DNA of 42,325 bases from Zetaproteobacteria bacterium (GCA_021545665.1 JAJRTX010000139.1:1-42325); one strand, 5' to 3'; shown: positions 8,307 through 16,192, numbered from the stretch's first letter. A program made the numbers and translations. The notes: generated from the sequence alone by a model not told the origin.

Positions 8307-9272
8307 ATGCATGCAACATTACCTTTGCTTGAGAAGAGTGATTTCCCTGCCATTCGACGCGATAAGCTGGAGGTGTTGCAGGTAAACCTTGGCTATTTGT
8401 GTAATCAGACCTGTATCCATTGTCATGTGAATGCCGGGCCGCGTCGCAAAGAGGTCATGGATAAGGGCACAGTTGATACCGTGCTCGACTTTTTGCGGCA
8501 GTCGGATATTCATACGCTTGATCTGACCGGCGGCGCGCCTGAGATGAATCCACATTTTCGCTATCTGGTGAGCGAAGCGCGCAAGCTGGGTGTGCAGGTG
8601 ATGGACCGTTGCAATTTGACTATACTTGAAGAACCCGGTTATGAGGAAATGGCTGAATTTCTGGTTGAACATCAGGTGGATATTGTGGCTTCATTACCTT
8701 GTTATTTGCAGGATAATGTTGATTTACAACGCGGCAATGGCACGTTTGAAGCCAGCATAAAAGGTTTGAAACGCCTGAATGCACTGGGTTATGGCACCCG
8801 GGGTTCAGGCCTGCATCTGAATCTGGTCTATAATCCAACTGGAGCCAGTCTTCCACCGGCCCAGGGAGAGCTTGAGGCCGCCTACAAGGATCAATTGGGC
8901 GAACGCTTTGGTGTGGCATTTAATCAGTTGTTTACCATCACCAACATGCCGATCAAGCGCTTTGGCAGCTGGCTGATTTCCAAGGGTGAATTTGCCTCAT
9001 ATATGCAATTGCTGAAGGAGGCTTATCAGCCACAAAACCTGGATTCAGTGATGTGTAAAAACCTGATCAGTGTAGACTGGCAGGGTTATGTCTATGATTG
9101 CGATTTCAATCAGATGCTGGATTTGCCGCTGATTGCCGAAGAGCGGCCAAAGACGCATTTAAAAGAACTGCTGGTGGATCAAATGTTTGGCTTGCCGATT
9201 GTGGTGAAGGATCACTGTTACGGCTGCACCGCCGGGCAGGGTTCAAGTTGCGGTGGTGCTCTGGATGGGTGA
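8307..9272 (+). CDS. arsS: Arsenosugar biosynthesis radical SAM protein ArsS
   Basis: ArsS is the radical SAM enzyme proposed to transfer the 5'-deoxyadenosyl group of SAM onto methylated arsenic during arsenosugar synthesis. The 321-residue protein has the canonical CNQTCIHC cluster motif (CX3CX2C) near residue 32, the LDLTGGAPEMNP SAM-binding segment, and the long C-terminal region with HLNLVYNPTGASLPP. It ends in a cysteine-rich tail (CKNL, YDCDFNQML, HCYGCTAGQGSSCGG) typical of this family and likely binding an auxiliary cluster. An AGGAG sits 11 bases before the ATG. It lies 94 bases after mnmA and 31 bases before arsM, and the arsS-arsM pairing supports the call. Confidence 0.93.
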   Translation: MHATLPLLEKSDFPAIRRDKLEVLQVNLGYLCNQTCIHCHVNAGPRRKEVMDKGTVDTVLDFLRQSDIHTLDLTGGAPEMNPHFRYLVSEARKLGVQVMDRCNLTILEEPGYEEMAEFLVEHQVDIVASLPCYLQDNVDLQRGNGTFEASIKGLKRLNALGYGTRGSGLHLNLVYNPTGASLPPAQGELEAAYKDQLGERFGVAFNQLFTITNMPIKRFGSWLISKGEFASYMQLLKEAYQPQNLDSVMCKNLISVDWQGYVYDCDFNQMLDLPLIAEERPKTHLKELLVDQMFGLPIVVKDHCYGCTAGQGSSCGGALDG

Positions 9273-9303
9273 ATCAGTTAATTAATATGTGGAGAAAACA
9301 GAT

Positions 9304-10107
9304 ATGAGTTATGAAAAGGATTCGGTGCGCCAGTATGTGCGCAATAGTTATGCCGAAGTGGCCGAAGCGAGCAATGATGGCACCTGCTGCGGAGAAGAAT
9401 CCAGTTGCTGCGGTGTTTCTGATGATGCGGCGATTAACACGTTGATTTCCACCCGCCTGGCTTATTCAGAAGATGATTTGAGCAAAGTGCCCGAGGGTGC
9501 GGATATGGGGCTGGGTTGCGGCAATCCGCGCGCCATTGCCAGTCTGAAAGCGGGTGAGGTTGTTATTGATCTGGGTAGCGGCGGCGGCTTTGATGCTTTT
9601 CTCGCCGCCCATGAAGTAGGGGAGTCCGGTCATGTGATCGGTATTGACATGACACCTGCCATGCTCAGTAAAGCGCGCAAAAATGCTGAGAAAGGACGGT
9701 TTTCCAATGTTGAATTCAGGCTTGGAGAAATTGAACATATCCCGGTAGCCGACAACACAGCCGATGTGATTATTTCCAATTGCGTCATCAATCTGTCACC
9801 GCATAAGGAGCAGGTGTTTGCAGATACCTTTAGGGTATTGAAACCTGGTGGACGATTGGCGATTTCGGATGTGGTGGCCACAGCAGAAATGCCGGAAGAG
9901 ATGAAAAATGATCCGTATTTGCATGCTGGTTGCATGGCAGGGGCTCTATTGATTGATGAGTTGGAAACAATAATGGGAGAGGCAGGTTTTGAAAAAATAA
10001 GCATAGCGCCCAAAGATGAGTCACGCGATTTTATCCGTGACTGGGCGCCGGGACGTGGTGTGGAAGCCTATGTCGTTTCTGCTTGTATTGAGGCTGTAAA
10101 GCCTTAA
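9304..10107 (+). CDS. arsM: Arsenite S-adenosylmethionine methyltransferase ArsM
   Basis: ArsM methylates As(III) using SAM. The 267-residue protein has the class I methyltransferase motif [14 protein letters not shown], then GIDMTPAML, and the three cysteines expected to bind arsenic: Cys72 in GLGCGNPRA, Cys160 in [10 protein letters not shown] and Cys210 in HAGCMAGAL. An N-terminal CC pair cluster ([12 protein letters not shown]) is also present, as in many ArsM proteins. The ATG at 9304 is chosen because GGAG at 9291-9294 is correctly spaced. A GTG five codons earlier is open but has the Shine-Dalgarno inside it. With arsS it would turn arsenite into dimethylated and then sugar-linked arsenic. 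No arsR or efflux gene is adjacent. Confidence 0.95.
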   Translation: MSYEKDSVRQYVRNSYAEVAEASNDGTCCGEESSCCGVSDDAAINTLISTRLAYSEDDLSKVPEGADMGLGCGNPRAIASLKAGEVVIDLGSGGGFDAFLAAHEVGESGHVIGIDMTPAMLSKARKNAEKGRFSNVEFRLGEIEHIPVADNTADVIISNCVINLSPHKEQVFADTFRVLKPGGRLAISDVVATAEMPEEMKNDPYLHAGCMAGALLIDELETIMGEAGFEKISIAPKDESRDFIRDWAPGRGVEAYVVSACIEAVKP

Positions 10108-10154
10108 TAAAAAAAATATCCTGAAAGAACCAGTATAAACTATAGGCGAACCTT

Positions 10155-10926
10155 TCCACCTACTAGTCCAACCCGGCCACCTAAAATGGAACAAATGGCC
10201 GATGGTGCTGATTGTCCAATCAAACAAGTTGGGTCAAAACTGCTCACTTGATTGAGGTGCCATTTCGTATGTGGCTGAGCATGGGTGTAAGTGGTGCGGT
10301 TTACCAAAGAAGTATGGCAACTGGCACGATCTATACCCGTATGAACTGCTGGGCCAGGAAAGGCGTCCTGGAACGGGTGTTTAATGAGTTACAAAAGGAA
10401 CAAGCTATTCAGCTTAAGATTGAAGGTCTTTCTCCGGATAGTACAGCCGTCAAAGTTCACCCTGATGGTACAGGCGTTTCTAAAAAAACGGTTCGCAATC
10501 CATAGGAGAATCGCGAGCTGGCTGGACGATAAAGATTCACCTTGTTGCCGCCAATGATCGTTGCGCTGCAAGCTTTTCACTCTCCTCCGGCAATGCTCAC
10601 GATGCCCCTGAAGGGCGTAAATTAATGCGAGAACTCCCCATGCAACCCATATTCGCTCCTCATCTTATTATGGACAACAGGGCATATGAAGGTGGTGAGA
10701 CACGCCAATTGGCATTGGATCTTGGTTTTTTACCTGTAATTCCCCAAAAATAAAACCGGAACAACCCTTGGGAATATGATACGGAGATTTATAAAAACCG
10801 AAATCAGGTTGAACGGTTATTTATAAGACTCAAAGATTTTCGACGAACTTTTTCTCGCTTTGATAAACTTGATGTCGTCTTTTCTTTCTTCATCTACTTC
10901 GCCTTGATCATCGAAATCATCAAATA
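10155..10926 (+). pseudogene. Degenerate IS5-family transposase
   Basis: Pieces of one transposase can be followed across several frames. GAISYVAEHGCKWCGLPKKYGNW comes first (about 10253-10330). After a frameshift comes WARKGVLERVFNELQKEQ, then DSTAVKVHPDGTG (to about 10480), then GWTIKIHLVAANDRCA and LSSGNAHDAPEGRKLMREL (10515-10635). LIMDNRAYEGGETRQLALDLGF follows (10665-10730), and finally an in-frame stop precedes NPWEYD, the NQVERLF motif and FRRTFSRFDKLDVVFSFFIYFALIIEI (10755-10920). These are the DDE-domain landmarks of IS5-family elements. Several frameshifts and stops make it inactive. Terminal inverted repeats were not clearly identified, so the limits are approximate. Confidence 0.85.
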
Positions 10927-11005
10927 GTGTTAACAGGTTCCAGTAAATCTGTAGCCAGGCTCTACCAACTTAATGCCAAATTTAAACGGAAGTGGCTGGA
11001 TTACT

Positions 11006-11626
11006 TTAACTGACAGCCTGGGCAAGCACTTCCCGGAACATCTTCTCTGTTAATCGGCGGGTTTGGGTGTTGTAGCGGGAGCAGTGATAGGAATCGAAGA
11101 GTTTGCGACCATCGGGCAGGATGTGTTCGGCGGCATGTCCGAATTTGAGGGCGGAAAGTTTCAGGTCATAAGCGCGGGCAATAGAGTCATGGGCGATTTT
11201 TCCCAGAGCGAGCAGGTTGCATGATTTGGTCAGGGCATTGATTTCGACTTTTAAATAGGCGTTACACTGTTTTATTTCGGATGTTTCCGGTTTGTTTTGG
11301 GGTGGCAGGCATTTGACGGCGTTGGTGATGCGGACGCCGTTTAATTGCAGGGCATCATCTGCTGAGACTGATGTCGACTGATTGCTGAATCCGAGATCGA
11401 ACAGGGTCTGGTAGAGCAGGATGCCGGCATAATCGCCGGTGAACGGGCGACCGCTCCGGTTGGCCCCATGCATGCCGGGTGCGAGGCCGACAATCAGTAG
11501 CTTTGGGTTTGCGTCGCCAAAAGCCGGAACCGGTCTGGCAAAATAATCGGGATATTTCTTACCTACATCATCAAGAAAGTCGGCCAGCCGGGGGCAATCT
11601 TTACAATCCGGATTAAACGATGTCAT
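11006..11626 (-). CDS. Family 5 uracil-DNA glycosylase (UDGb-type)
   Basis: This is an iron-sulfur uracil-DNA glycosylase that removes uracil and other deaminated bases from DNA. The 206-residue protein carries motif 1 as GLAPGMHGANRSGRPF (about 47-62), which is the type seen in family 5 (UDGb) enzymes rather than families 1 or 4. It has a C-terminal HCSRYNTQTRR motif 2. Four cysteines (Cys8, Cys11, Cys106, Cys121) are placed as expected for the 4Fe-4S cluster. The gene overlaps the 3' end of rdgB by 14 bases, so it is the last gene of the rph-rdgB-udg operon. A family 4 assignment is less likely because of the HGANR sequence. Confidence 0.9.
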   Translation of the reverse strand: MTSFNPDCKDCPRLADFLDDVGKKYPDYFARPVPAFGDANPKLLIVGLAPGMHGANRSGRPFTGDYAGILLYQTLFDLGFSNQSTSVSADDALQLNGVRITNAVKCLPPQNKPETSEIKQCNAYLKVEINALTKSCNLLALGKIAHDSIARAYDLKLSALKFGHAAEHILPDGRKLFDSYHCSRYNTQTRRLTEKMFREVLAQAVS

Positions 11627-12203
11627 GAGATTTCAATTGTTCGGCAAGTTTGCGAAGGGCTCGACCACGATGGGATATCGAAGCTTTTTCTTCCGGAGTT
11701 GAATCGGCAAAGGCCTTGCCGAGTTCCGGGCAGAAGAATAGCGGGTCGTAGCCAAAGCCGCCGGAACCTGTTTGCTGATTCAGAATTTCGCCGTTAACCT
11801 GGCCTTCGGCGATAAATGCCTTATCACTGTCTGGAAAAGCCAGATGCAGGGCGCAGGCGAAATGGGCTGAACGATTGCTATGTATTTCCAGTTCAGCCAG
11901 CAGCTTTTGGTTGTTGTCAGAATCCGATGCATCGGGAGCGGCGAAACGCGCTGAATAAACGCCTGGTGCGCCATCCAGAGCATCAACGCACAAACCGGAA
12001 TCATCGGCCAGTGCAGGTAGATGATTGGCTTTGGCAAAAGCCTCGGCTTTTTTTCGGGCATTGCCGGCAAAGCTGTCGGCGTCTTCTATGACATTGACAA
12101 AGGTTGTTTCTTCCGGTTTTACCAGTTCAACACCGAGCGCGCCCAGAATGGCTGCGATTTCCCGGCATTTCTTTGCATTATTACTGGCTACAACGAGTTT
12201 CAT
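11613..12203 (-). CDS. rdgB: Non-canonical purine NTP pyrophosphatase RdgB/HAM1
   Basis: RdgB hydrolyses dITP, XTP and related deaminated purine triphosphates to monophosphates, preventing their incorporation. The chosen start at 12203 gives 196 residues beginning MKLVVASNNAKKCREI, the standard HAM1 N-terminus. The DDSGLCVDALDGAPGVYSARFA catalytic segment and GFGYDPLFFCPELGKAFADSTPEEKASISHRGRAL signature follow. An open frame extends 61 codons further upstream, but that part lies in the spacer and antisense to nothing conserved, so it is not counted. The gene follows rph by 49 bases and overlaps the uracil-DNA glycosylase gene, grouping two enzymes that deal with deaminated bases. Confidence 0.95.
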   Translation of the reverse strand: MKLVVASNNAKKCREIAAILGALGVELVKPEETTFVNVIEDADSFAGNARKKAEAFAKANHLPALADDSGLCVDALDGAPGVYSARFAAPDASDSDNNQKLLAELEIHSNRSAHFACALHLAFPDSDKAFIAEGQVNGEILNQQTGSGGFGYDPLFFCPELGKAFADSTPEEKASISHRGRALRKLAEQLKSHDIV

Positions 12204-12252
12204 ATCTGGAAAGGATTCATCACGAGAGCACGAAGTAAGAAGTAAGAAGTAT

Positions 12253-12966
12253 TTAAGCAGAGACAGCTTGCTGTTGTATAACAGCAAGCTCGGAGACGCC
12301 TTTATCGGCCAGAGCTTTGAGTTGCATGAACTGATTCCAATGTAAGGGTTTATCTTCGGCTGTGGCCTGCACTTCAATGACGCCACCTTCAGGGGTCATA
12401 ATGAAGTTGGCATCCATTTCGGCTCTGGAATCTTCAGAATATTGTAAATCCAGCAAAGCTTCACCTTCTACAAGTCCGCAACTGACAGCTGCGACCTGTG
12501 CAAAAATCGGATCATGTTTGAGCGTACCATTTTCCAGCAGTTGATTGACGGCAATGCGCAGTGCCACCCATGAGCCGGTAATGGCTGCGGTACGGGTGCC
12601 GCCATCGGCCTGCAACACATCGCAGTCCAGGCTGATTGAGCGCGGTCCCAGTGCTTCAAGATCGACTACGGCTCTGAGCGAGCGGCCAATCAGGCGCTGA
12701 ATTTCAACCGTGCGTCCGCCCTGCTTGCCGCGTGCCGCTTCGCGACCCCCACGCGTGTGAGTGGCGCGCGGCAGCATGCCGTATTCAGCTGTAACCCAAC
12801 CCTGTTCTGTTTTACGCAGGAATGGCGGCTGTTTCTCCTCGACACTGGCGGTGCACAATACGCGGGTATGGCCAAATGTAATCAGGGCGGAGCCTTCGGC
12901 ATAACGGTTGAATGAGGTGTCAATGGATATGGGGCGGAGTGCATCCGCTTTACGATCTTCACGCAT
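12253..12966 (-). CDS. rph: Ribonuclease PH
   Basis: RNase PH is a phosphorolytic 3'-5' exoribonuclease that trims tRNA 3' ends. The 237-residue protein has the standard length and signatures: R-x-D-GR-like N-terminus ([12 protein letters not shown]), the [21 protein letters not shown] phosphate and RNA binding segment, [30 protein letters not shown] and [19 protein letters not shown]. It heads the rph-rdgB-udg operon. The last codons contain an 11-bp perfect hairpin (12265-12290) just before the stop. The N-terminus starts directly with MREDRKAD, typical of the family. Confidence 0.96.
   Translation of the reverse strand: MREDRKADALRPISIDTSFNRYAEGSALITFGHTRVLCTASVEEKQPPFLRKTEQGWVTAEYGMLPRATHTRGGREAARGKQGGRTVEIQRLIGRSLRAVVDLEALGPRSISLDCDVLQADGGTRTAAITGSWVALRIAVNQLLENGTLKHDPIFAQVAAVSCGLVEGEALLDLQYSEDSRAEMDANFIMTPEGGVIEVQATAEDKPLHWNQFMQLKALADKGVSELAVIQQQAVSA
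12265..12290 (-). other. Perfect 11-bp hairpin at the 3' end of rph
   Basis: The arms AGCTTGCTGTT and AACAGCAAGCT pair perfectly around a 4-base loop, within the last coding codons of rph and 10 bases before its stop codon. No U tract follows on the minus strand, so it is not a standard terminator. It could stabilise or cut the transcript between rph and rdgB. Confidence 0.55.
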
Positions 12967-13000
12967 ATTATTTTCCTGTTTATAACTATTTTAGAACCAT

Positions 13001-13100
13001 TTACCGCAGAGTACGCAAAGGAACGCAAGGTAAAGAAAAAACCAAATAAATTCTTCGATTACTTTCCTCTATGCTCTTTTACGTACTTTGCGGTGAAAAG
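13001..13100. repeat. Palindromic intergenic repeat, CCGCAGAG/TGCGGT type (copy between rph and dsbC)
   Basis: The spacer upstream of rph and downstream of dsbC contains an interrupted palindrome: TTACCGCAGAGTACGCAAAG on the left and TACTTTGCGGTGAAAAG on the right, with an AT-rich centre. The outer arms (ACCGCA/TGCGGT) match those of the element at 18149-18236. It could act as a bidirectional transcript end for dsbC. Confidence 0.6.
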
Positions 13101-13138
13101 CTTTTGACTGTTCCTGTTTACCTTATGTGCGTTGACTA

Positions 13139-13849
13139 CTATTTATCAGCCAGCCACGCTTTTAAATCATCGGCGGTTTTCCAACCGGCTGACATGCGCC
13201 CGTCACCGGCAAACAGTGTTGGCGTGCCGGTCACATTCAACTTTTTACCAAGTGCGGCAATTTCATCAAGCGGCGTATCACATTTCCCTACTTTCGGGTT
13301 GGTTCTATCCAGAATAACTTTCAACATGGTTTCATGCTGGTTTTTACTGCACCAGATGGCTTCAGACTTGCCTCGGGCATCGGGGTGCATGGGTAGCGGA
13401 AACAGGAACGTGTATACTTTTATTCCTTTTACCTGCTTTAATTCCTGTTCCAGTTTCTGGCAAAAAGGGCAGTCAGGGTCAGTAAATACAGCTACTTTCA
13501 ATTTAGCGTTTTTATCGCCGGAGACAATGGCTTTCTCCAGGGGCAGGATACTCCAGTCGATACGGCTGAACTCCTGCATGCGTTCGCGAGTCAGGTTACG
13601 GCGGGTGGCGGTTTCAATAATTTGTCCTCCAAATAATACATGTTCACCAGTTAAGTCACTGTAGAATACATTTTTTCCGACTCTGATTTCATATAATCCT
13701 GCAACGGGAGCTTTCTTGATTTCATCAATTTTAATGTCGGGAAATGCTTTGCTGATTTTGTCAGTGACAACTTTTAAAACATCAGTATTGTCTGCTGCTG
13801 AAGCCATAGAGGATATCATGATGGTCATGACTAATAATAGTATACGCAT
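13139..13849 (-). CDS. dsbC: Periplasmic thiol:disulfide isomerase DsbC
   Basis: DsbC is a dimeric periplasmic disulfide isomerase that is kept reduced by DsbD. The 236-residue precursor starts with a signal peptide (MRILLLVMTIMISSMASAAD, cleavage probably after ASA). A dimerisation domain follows (about 25-80, GLYEIRVGKNVFYSDLTGEHVLFGGQI) and then a thioredoxin-fold domain with FTDPDCPFCQKLE, where Cys127 and Cys130 form the active site. The cis-proline segment is VTGTPTLFAGDG. A second cysteine pair (AIWCSKNQ and VGKCDTP) is in the usual position. It is transcribed divergently from the sulfur operon and stands alone. Confidence 0.94.
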   Translation of the reverse strand: MRILLLVMTIMISSMASAADNTDVLKVVTDKISKAFPDIKIDEIKKAPVAGLYEIRVGKNVFYSDLTGEHVLFGGQIIETATRRNLTRERMQEFSRIDWSILPLEKAIVSGDKNAKLKVAVFTDPDCPFCQKLEQELKQVKGIKVYTFLFPLPMHPDARGKSEAIWCSKNQHETMLKVILDRTNPKVGKCDTPLDEIAALGKKLNVTGTPTLFAGDGRMSAGWKTADDLKAWLADK

Positions 13850-13995
13850 TCAAACTCCTGTTGTTAAGTCAACTGTTACCTGCAAGTTTTGAAGGTAGCT
13901 GGTTATATAGTCCGCATAATGCTGATGGGCAGGCAGTCTGTGAAGGGGCAGTGTTTTTACTATGGACGCGCTGAGGAATTGATACTTGCATTTTG

Positions 13996-14024
13996 TTGAA
14001 ACAGTACGATAGTTCGCAACTATA
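13996..14024 (+). promoter_or_regulatory. Predicted sigma-70-type promoter of the SAM-riboswitch operon
   Basis: TTGAAA at 13996-14001 and ACTATA at 14019-14024 are separated by 17 bases. Transcription would start near 14031-14033, exactly where helix P1 of the riboswitch begins. The match is seen in the sequence; promoter activity is inferred. Confidence 0.55.
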
Positions 14025-14031
14025 TATTAAT

Positions 14032-14166
14032 CCGGCTTTATCAAGAGCAGTGGAGGGTTACAGGCCCTGTGAGACTGCGGCAACCGGCCAGAGGGGATCG
14101 AAGATTCCTGCGGAGAATGGTGCCAATGCCTGCCCGACGGTGGAAACCTGAGGGAGCGATGATGGA
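14032..14166 (+). promoter_or_regulatory. SAM-I (S-box) riboswitch aptamer
   Basis: The leader has the conserved S-box landmarks in order: TTATCAAGAG (kink-turn side of P2), GGAGGG, CAGGCCCTGTGA, CTGCGGCAACC, GGTGCCAATGCCTGC, and a closing GAGCGATGATGG. Helix P1 pairs 14036-14042 with 14158-14164, and P2 pairs GCAG with CTGC around the AAGAG kink-turn. When bound to S-adenosylmethionine such aptamers normally favour the downstream terminator, so expression rises when SAM or methionine is scarce. It precedes a threonine synthase homologue rather than a usual met gene. The call rests on motif recognition; a covariance-model search was not possible. Confidence 0.9.
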
Positions 14167-14207
14167 CGGGTTGCTCGTTTGATGCACCATGGGTGCGCCA
14201 TTATGAC

Positions 14208-14236
14208 AACCTTCGCTTTCATCGCGGAGGTTTTTT
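14208..14236 (+). terminator. Intrinsic terminator forming the riboswitch expression platform
   Basis: AACCTTCGC at 14208-14216 pairs with GCGGAGGTT at 14224-14232 (one G-U pair) around a TTTCATC loop, and six T residues run to 14236. It lies 42 bases after the aptamer and 33 bases before the GTG start. This fits premature termination when SAM is bound. Confidence 0.85.
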
Positions 14237-14269
14237 GTTTCTGGATCTTGCTGTTGGGAGAGAAAACGC

Positions 14270-15508
14270 GTGAGTATTGTTCGAGCATTGAAGTGTCGTG
14301 AGTGTGGTCAGGAATATGCCATTGAGCCCACCCATGTCTGTGAGTTTTGTTTTGGCCCACTGGAAGTGGTTTATGATTATGATAAATTGCAAGGTAAATT
14401 TACCCGTGAACTGATTGAGTCGCGGCCACAGACTATGTGGCGTTATAAAGAACTGCTGCCGATTGACGGTGAACCGACGGTCGGTGTTCAAAATGGCTTT
14501 ACACCGCTGGTACGGGCAAACAACCTTGCCAAGGTGCTGGGTGTGTCCGAGTTGTATATCAAGAATGATTCGGTTTGTTATCCCACCCTGTCATTCAAGG
14601 ATCGCGTGGTTTCAGTTGCCTTGTCCAAAGCCGTTGAATTTGGCTTCACCACGGTAGCCTGTGCATCCACTGGCACTCTGGCCGGTTCAGTGGCGGCCAA
14701 TGCTGCTGCTGCGGGGCTCGAATCCTATGTCTTTATTCCGCACGATCTGGAACAGGGTAAAGTGATCGGTGCGGGCGTGTTTGGCACCAATATTATTGGC
14801 ATCAGGGGCGCTTATGACGATGTGAATCGCCTCTGTTCGGAAGTGGCCGGTAAATATGGCTGGGCCTTTGTCAATGTGAATGTGCGCCCGTTTTATGCCG
14901 AGGGTTCCAAGTCACTGGGTTATGAAATGATGGAACAGTTGGGCTGGCAGGCGCCGAAGCATGTGGTGGTGCCGATGGCTTCCGGTTCATTATGTACTAA
15001 AATAGACAAGTCGATTAAGGAATTCATTAAGCTGGGCCTGATTGAAGATAATGGCACGGCTGTTTATGGCGCCCAGGCCACTGGATGCTCGCCGATTACC
15101 AAATCGGTGAAAGATGGTACCGACCTGATTCATCCGGTGCGAGCCAACACCATTGCCAAATCACTGGCCATTGGCAATCCGGCCGATGGTTATTATGCCA
15201 ATCGGGTTATCAAGGAGTCCGGTGGTTGGTCTGAGGATGTGTCTGATCAGGAAGTAGTGGATGCCATGAAACTGCTGGCTGAAACAGAGGGTATTTTTGC
15301 TGAAACAGCAGGTGGCGTGACTTTGGGCTGTGCCAGGAAGATGATTGAGTCCGGCAAACTGCCGCGTGATGAATCGATTGTGCTGTGCATTACCGGCAAT
15401 GGCCTGAAGACAATGGAAGCGGTGACTGATGCCATTAATAAACCGCGCATTATTGAGGCGAGTTTGAAAGAATTTGACGCCCTGGCAGCAGCTGATGGCG
15501 TGAAGTAA
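14270..15508 (+). CDS. thrC: Threonine synthase homologue (PLP-dependent) with N-terminal zinc ribbon, under SAM riboswitch
   Basis: By family this enzyme converts O-phosphohomoserine to threonine using PLP. The 412-residue protein begins with a four-cysteine zinc ribbon (Cys9, Cys12, Cys24, Cys27). The PLP fold follows, with FTPLVRANNLA, the Schiff-base lysine Lys110 in PTLSFKDR, the phosphate-binding ASTGTLAGS loop, and FAETAGGVTLG. The start is GTG at 14270 with GGGAGA upstream at 8-base spacing. The leader is a SAM-I riboswitch plus terminator, and the next gene encodes a sulfur-carrier protein. Threonine synthases are not usually SAM-controlled. An alternative role is therefore beta/gamma-replacement on phosphohomoserine with carrier-bound sulfur to give homocysteine. 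That role is inference; threonine synthase remains the family-based call. Confidence 0.88.
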   Translation: MSIVRALKCRECGQEYAIEPTHVCEFCFGPLEVVYDYDKLQGKFTRELIESRPQTMWRYKELLPIDGEPTVGVQNGFTPLVRANNLAKVLGVSELYIKNDSVCYPTLSFKDRVVSVALSKAVEFGFTTVACASTGTLAGSVAANAAAAGLESYVFIPHDLEQGKVIGAGVFGTNIIGIRGAYDDVNRLCSEVAGKYGWAFVNVNVRPFYAEGSKSLGYEMMEQLGWQAPKHVVVPMASGSLCTKIDKSIKEFIKLGLIEDNGTAVYGAQATGCSPITKSVKDGTDLIHPVRANTIAKSLAIGNPADGYYANRVIKESGGWSEDVSDQEVVDAMKLLAETEGIFAETAGGVTLGCARKMIESGKLPRDESIVLCITGNGLKTMEAVTDAINKPRIIEASLKEFDALAAADGVK

Positions 15509-15514
15509 AGAAGC

Positions 15515-15571
15515 TCATCACGAAGGATACGAAGTAATTCCAATGTTTTTTCTTCGTACTCTTCGTGGTGA
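15515..15571. repeat. Hairpin repeat between thrC homologue and sulfur-carrier gene
   Basis: TCATCACGAAGGATACGAAG (15515-15534) faces CTTCGTACTCTTCGTGGTGA (15552-15571), with 17 of 20 positions complementary and a T-rich loop. A left-half-like copy (ATCACGAGAGCACGAAG) occurs at about 12218-12234 upstream of rdgB. It may tune mRNA levels between the genes. Confidence 0.75.
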
Positions 15572-15590
15572 AAAATAACAGGAGAGAAAA

Positions 15591-15869
15591 ATGAGTGTAA
15601 TTGTTCGTATTCCAACCCCGCTGCGCAAGCTGACCGGCGGTGCTGATGAAGTTGTTATTGGCGGCGACAATGTCGGCGAATTGATTGATAACCTGGAAGC
15701 GGCGCATGCCGGTCTGAAAGAGCGGCTGTGCGATGAAAATGGTGAGATTCGCCGTTTTGTCAATGTTTATGTCAATGATGAAGATGTGCGTTTTCTTGAT
15801 GGTCGCGCCACGGCGCTGAAAGATGGTGATGAAGTGTCCATCGTGCCGGCGATTGCAGGCGGCTGTTAG
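15591..15869 (+). CDS. MoaD/ThiS-family sulfur-carrier protein ending Gly-Gly-Cys
   Basis: This small beta-grasp protein of 92 residues carries sulfur as a C-terminal thiocarboxylate after activation by a ThiF/MoeB-type enzyme. It has the MoaD/CysO pattern ([72 protein letters not shown]). The usual end of a carrier is Gly-Gly, but here one extra Cys follows. Adenylation would need that Cys removed first, as for carriers processed by JAB-type proteases, and no such protease gene is seen in the window. It lies between the threonine synthase homologue and the NIL gene, resembling CysO of actinobacteria and HcyS of Wolinella in context. An AGGAGA ribosome site precedes the ATG. Confidence 0.9.
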   Translation: MSVIVRIPTPLRKLTGGADEVVIGGDNVGELIDNLEAAHAGLKERLCDENGEIRRFVNVYVNDEDVRFLDGRATALKDGDEVSIVPAIAGGC

Positions 15870-16108
15870 TGCAGTTGCGCGTTTACCTGACGTTTAATGA
15901 GCAGACGGTTCGCGAACCGATTATCTGGAAGCTGGCTAAAGAGTTCGATGTGATCACCAATATCCGAACGGCAGAAGTGAAGAATCATCAGGGGCTGGTT
16001 GGTCTGGAAATTGATGGCGTGGATGATGACGTTGAAGCGGCTGTGAAATGGCTGGAAGAGCAGGGCGTTCATGTCGAACCGATTGAGCAAAATGTAATCG
16101 AAGGCTAG
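15869..16108 (+). CDS. NIL-domain protein
   Basis: This is a stand-alone NIL domain, 79 residues, starting at GTG 15869 and overlapping the carrier stop codon by one base. The pattern VYLTFNEQTVREPIIWKLAKEFDVITNIRTAEV, then GLVGLEIDGVDDDVEAAVKWLEEQGVHVEPIE matches the ACT-like NIL domain. That domain is found in methionine transporter ATPase MetN, where it binds methionine, and in ferredoxin fusions linked to homocysteine synthesis. A ligand-sensing or accessory role in carrier-dependent sulfur transfer is likely. Its presence here points to methionine rather than molybdopterin or thiamin synthesis. The function is inferred from context. Confidence 0.85.
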   Translation: MQLRVYLTFNEQTVREPIIWKLAKEFDVITNIRTAEVKNHQGLVGLEIDGVDDDVEAAVKWLEEQGVHVEPIEQNVIEG

Positions 16109-16130
16109 TAAGATAAAAATAGTCAAAAGC

Positions 16131-16192
16131 ATTTACCTCAGAGGACGCAGAGAAAACCACTTAAATGATTTTGTCCTCTGCGATGAAAGGGT
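16131..16192. repeat. Hairpin repeat between NIL gene and cysK
   Basis: CAGAGGACGCAGAG on the left faces TTTTGTCCTCTGCGATGAAA on the right around an AT-rich loop. The sequence is related in style (CGCAGAG/CTCTGCG) to the elements at 13001-13100 and 18149-18236. Confidence 0.65.

Noticed and set aside
12204..12386. A 61-codon N-terminal extension of rdgB
   Set aside because: HAM1 proteins start at the SNNAK segment, and the extension runs through the rph hairpin and spacer repeats.
13071..13664. A 197-codon plus-strand frame opposite dsbC
   Set aside because: DsbC is certain on the minus strand, and the opposite frame has no ribosome site or family pattern.
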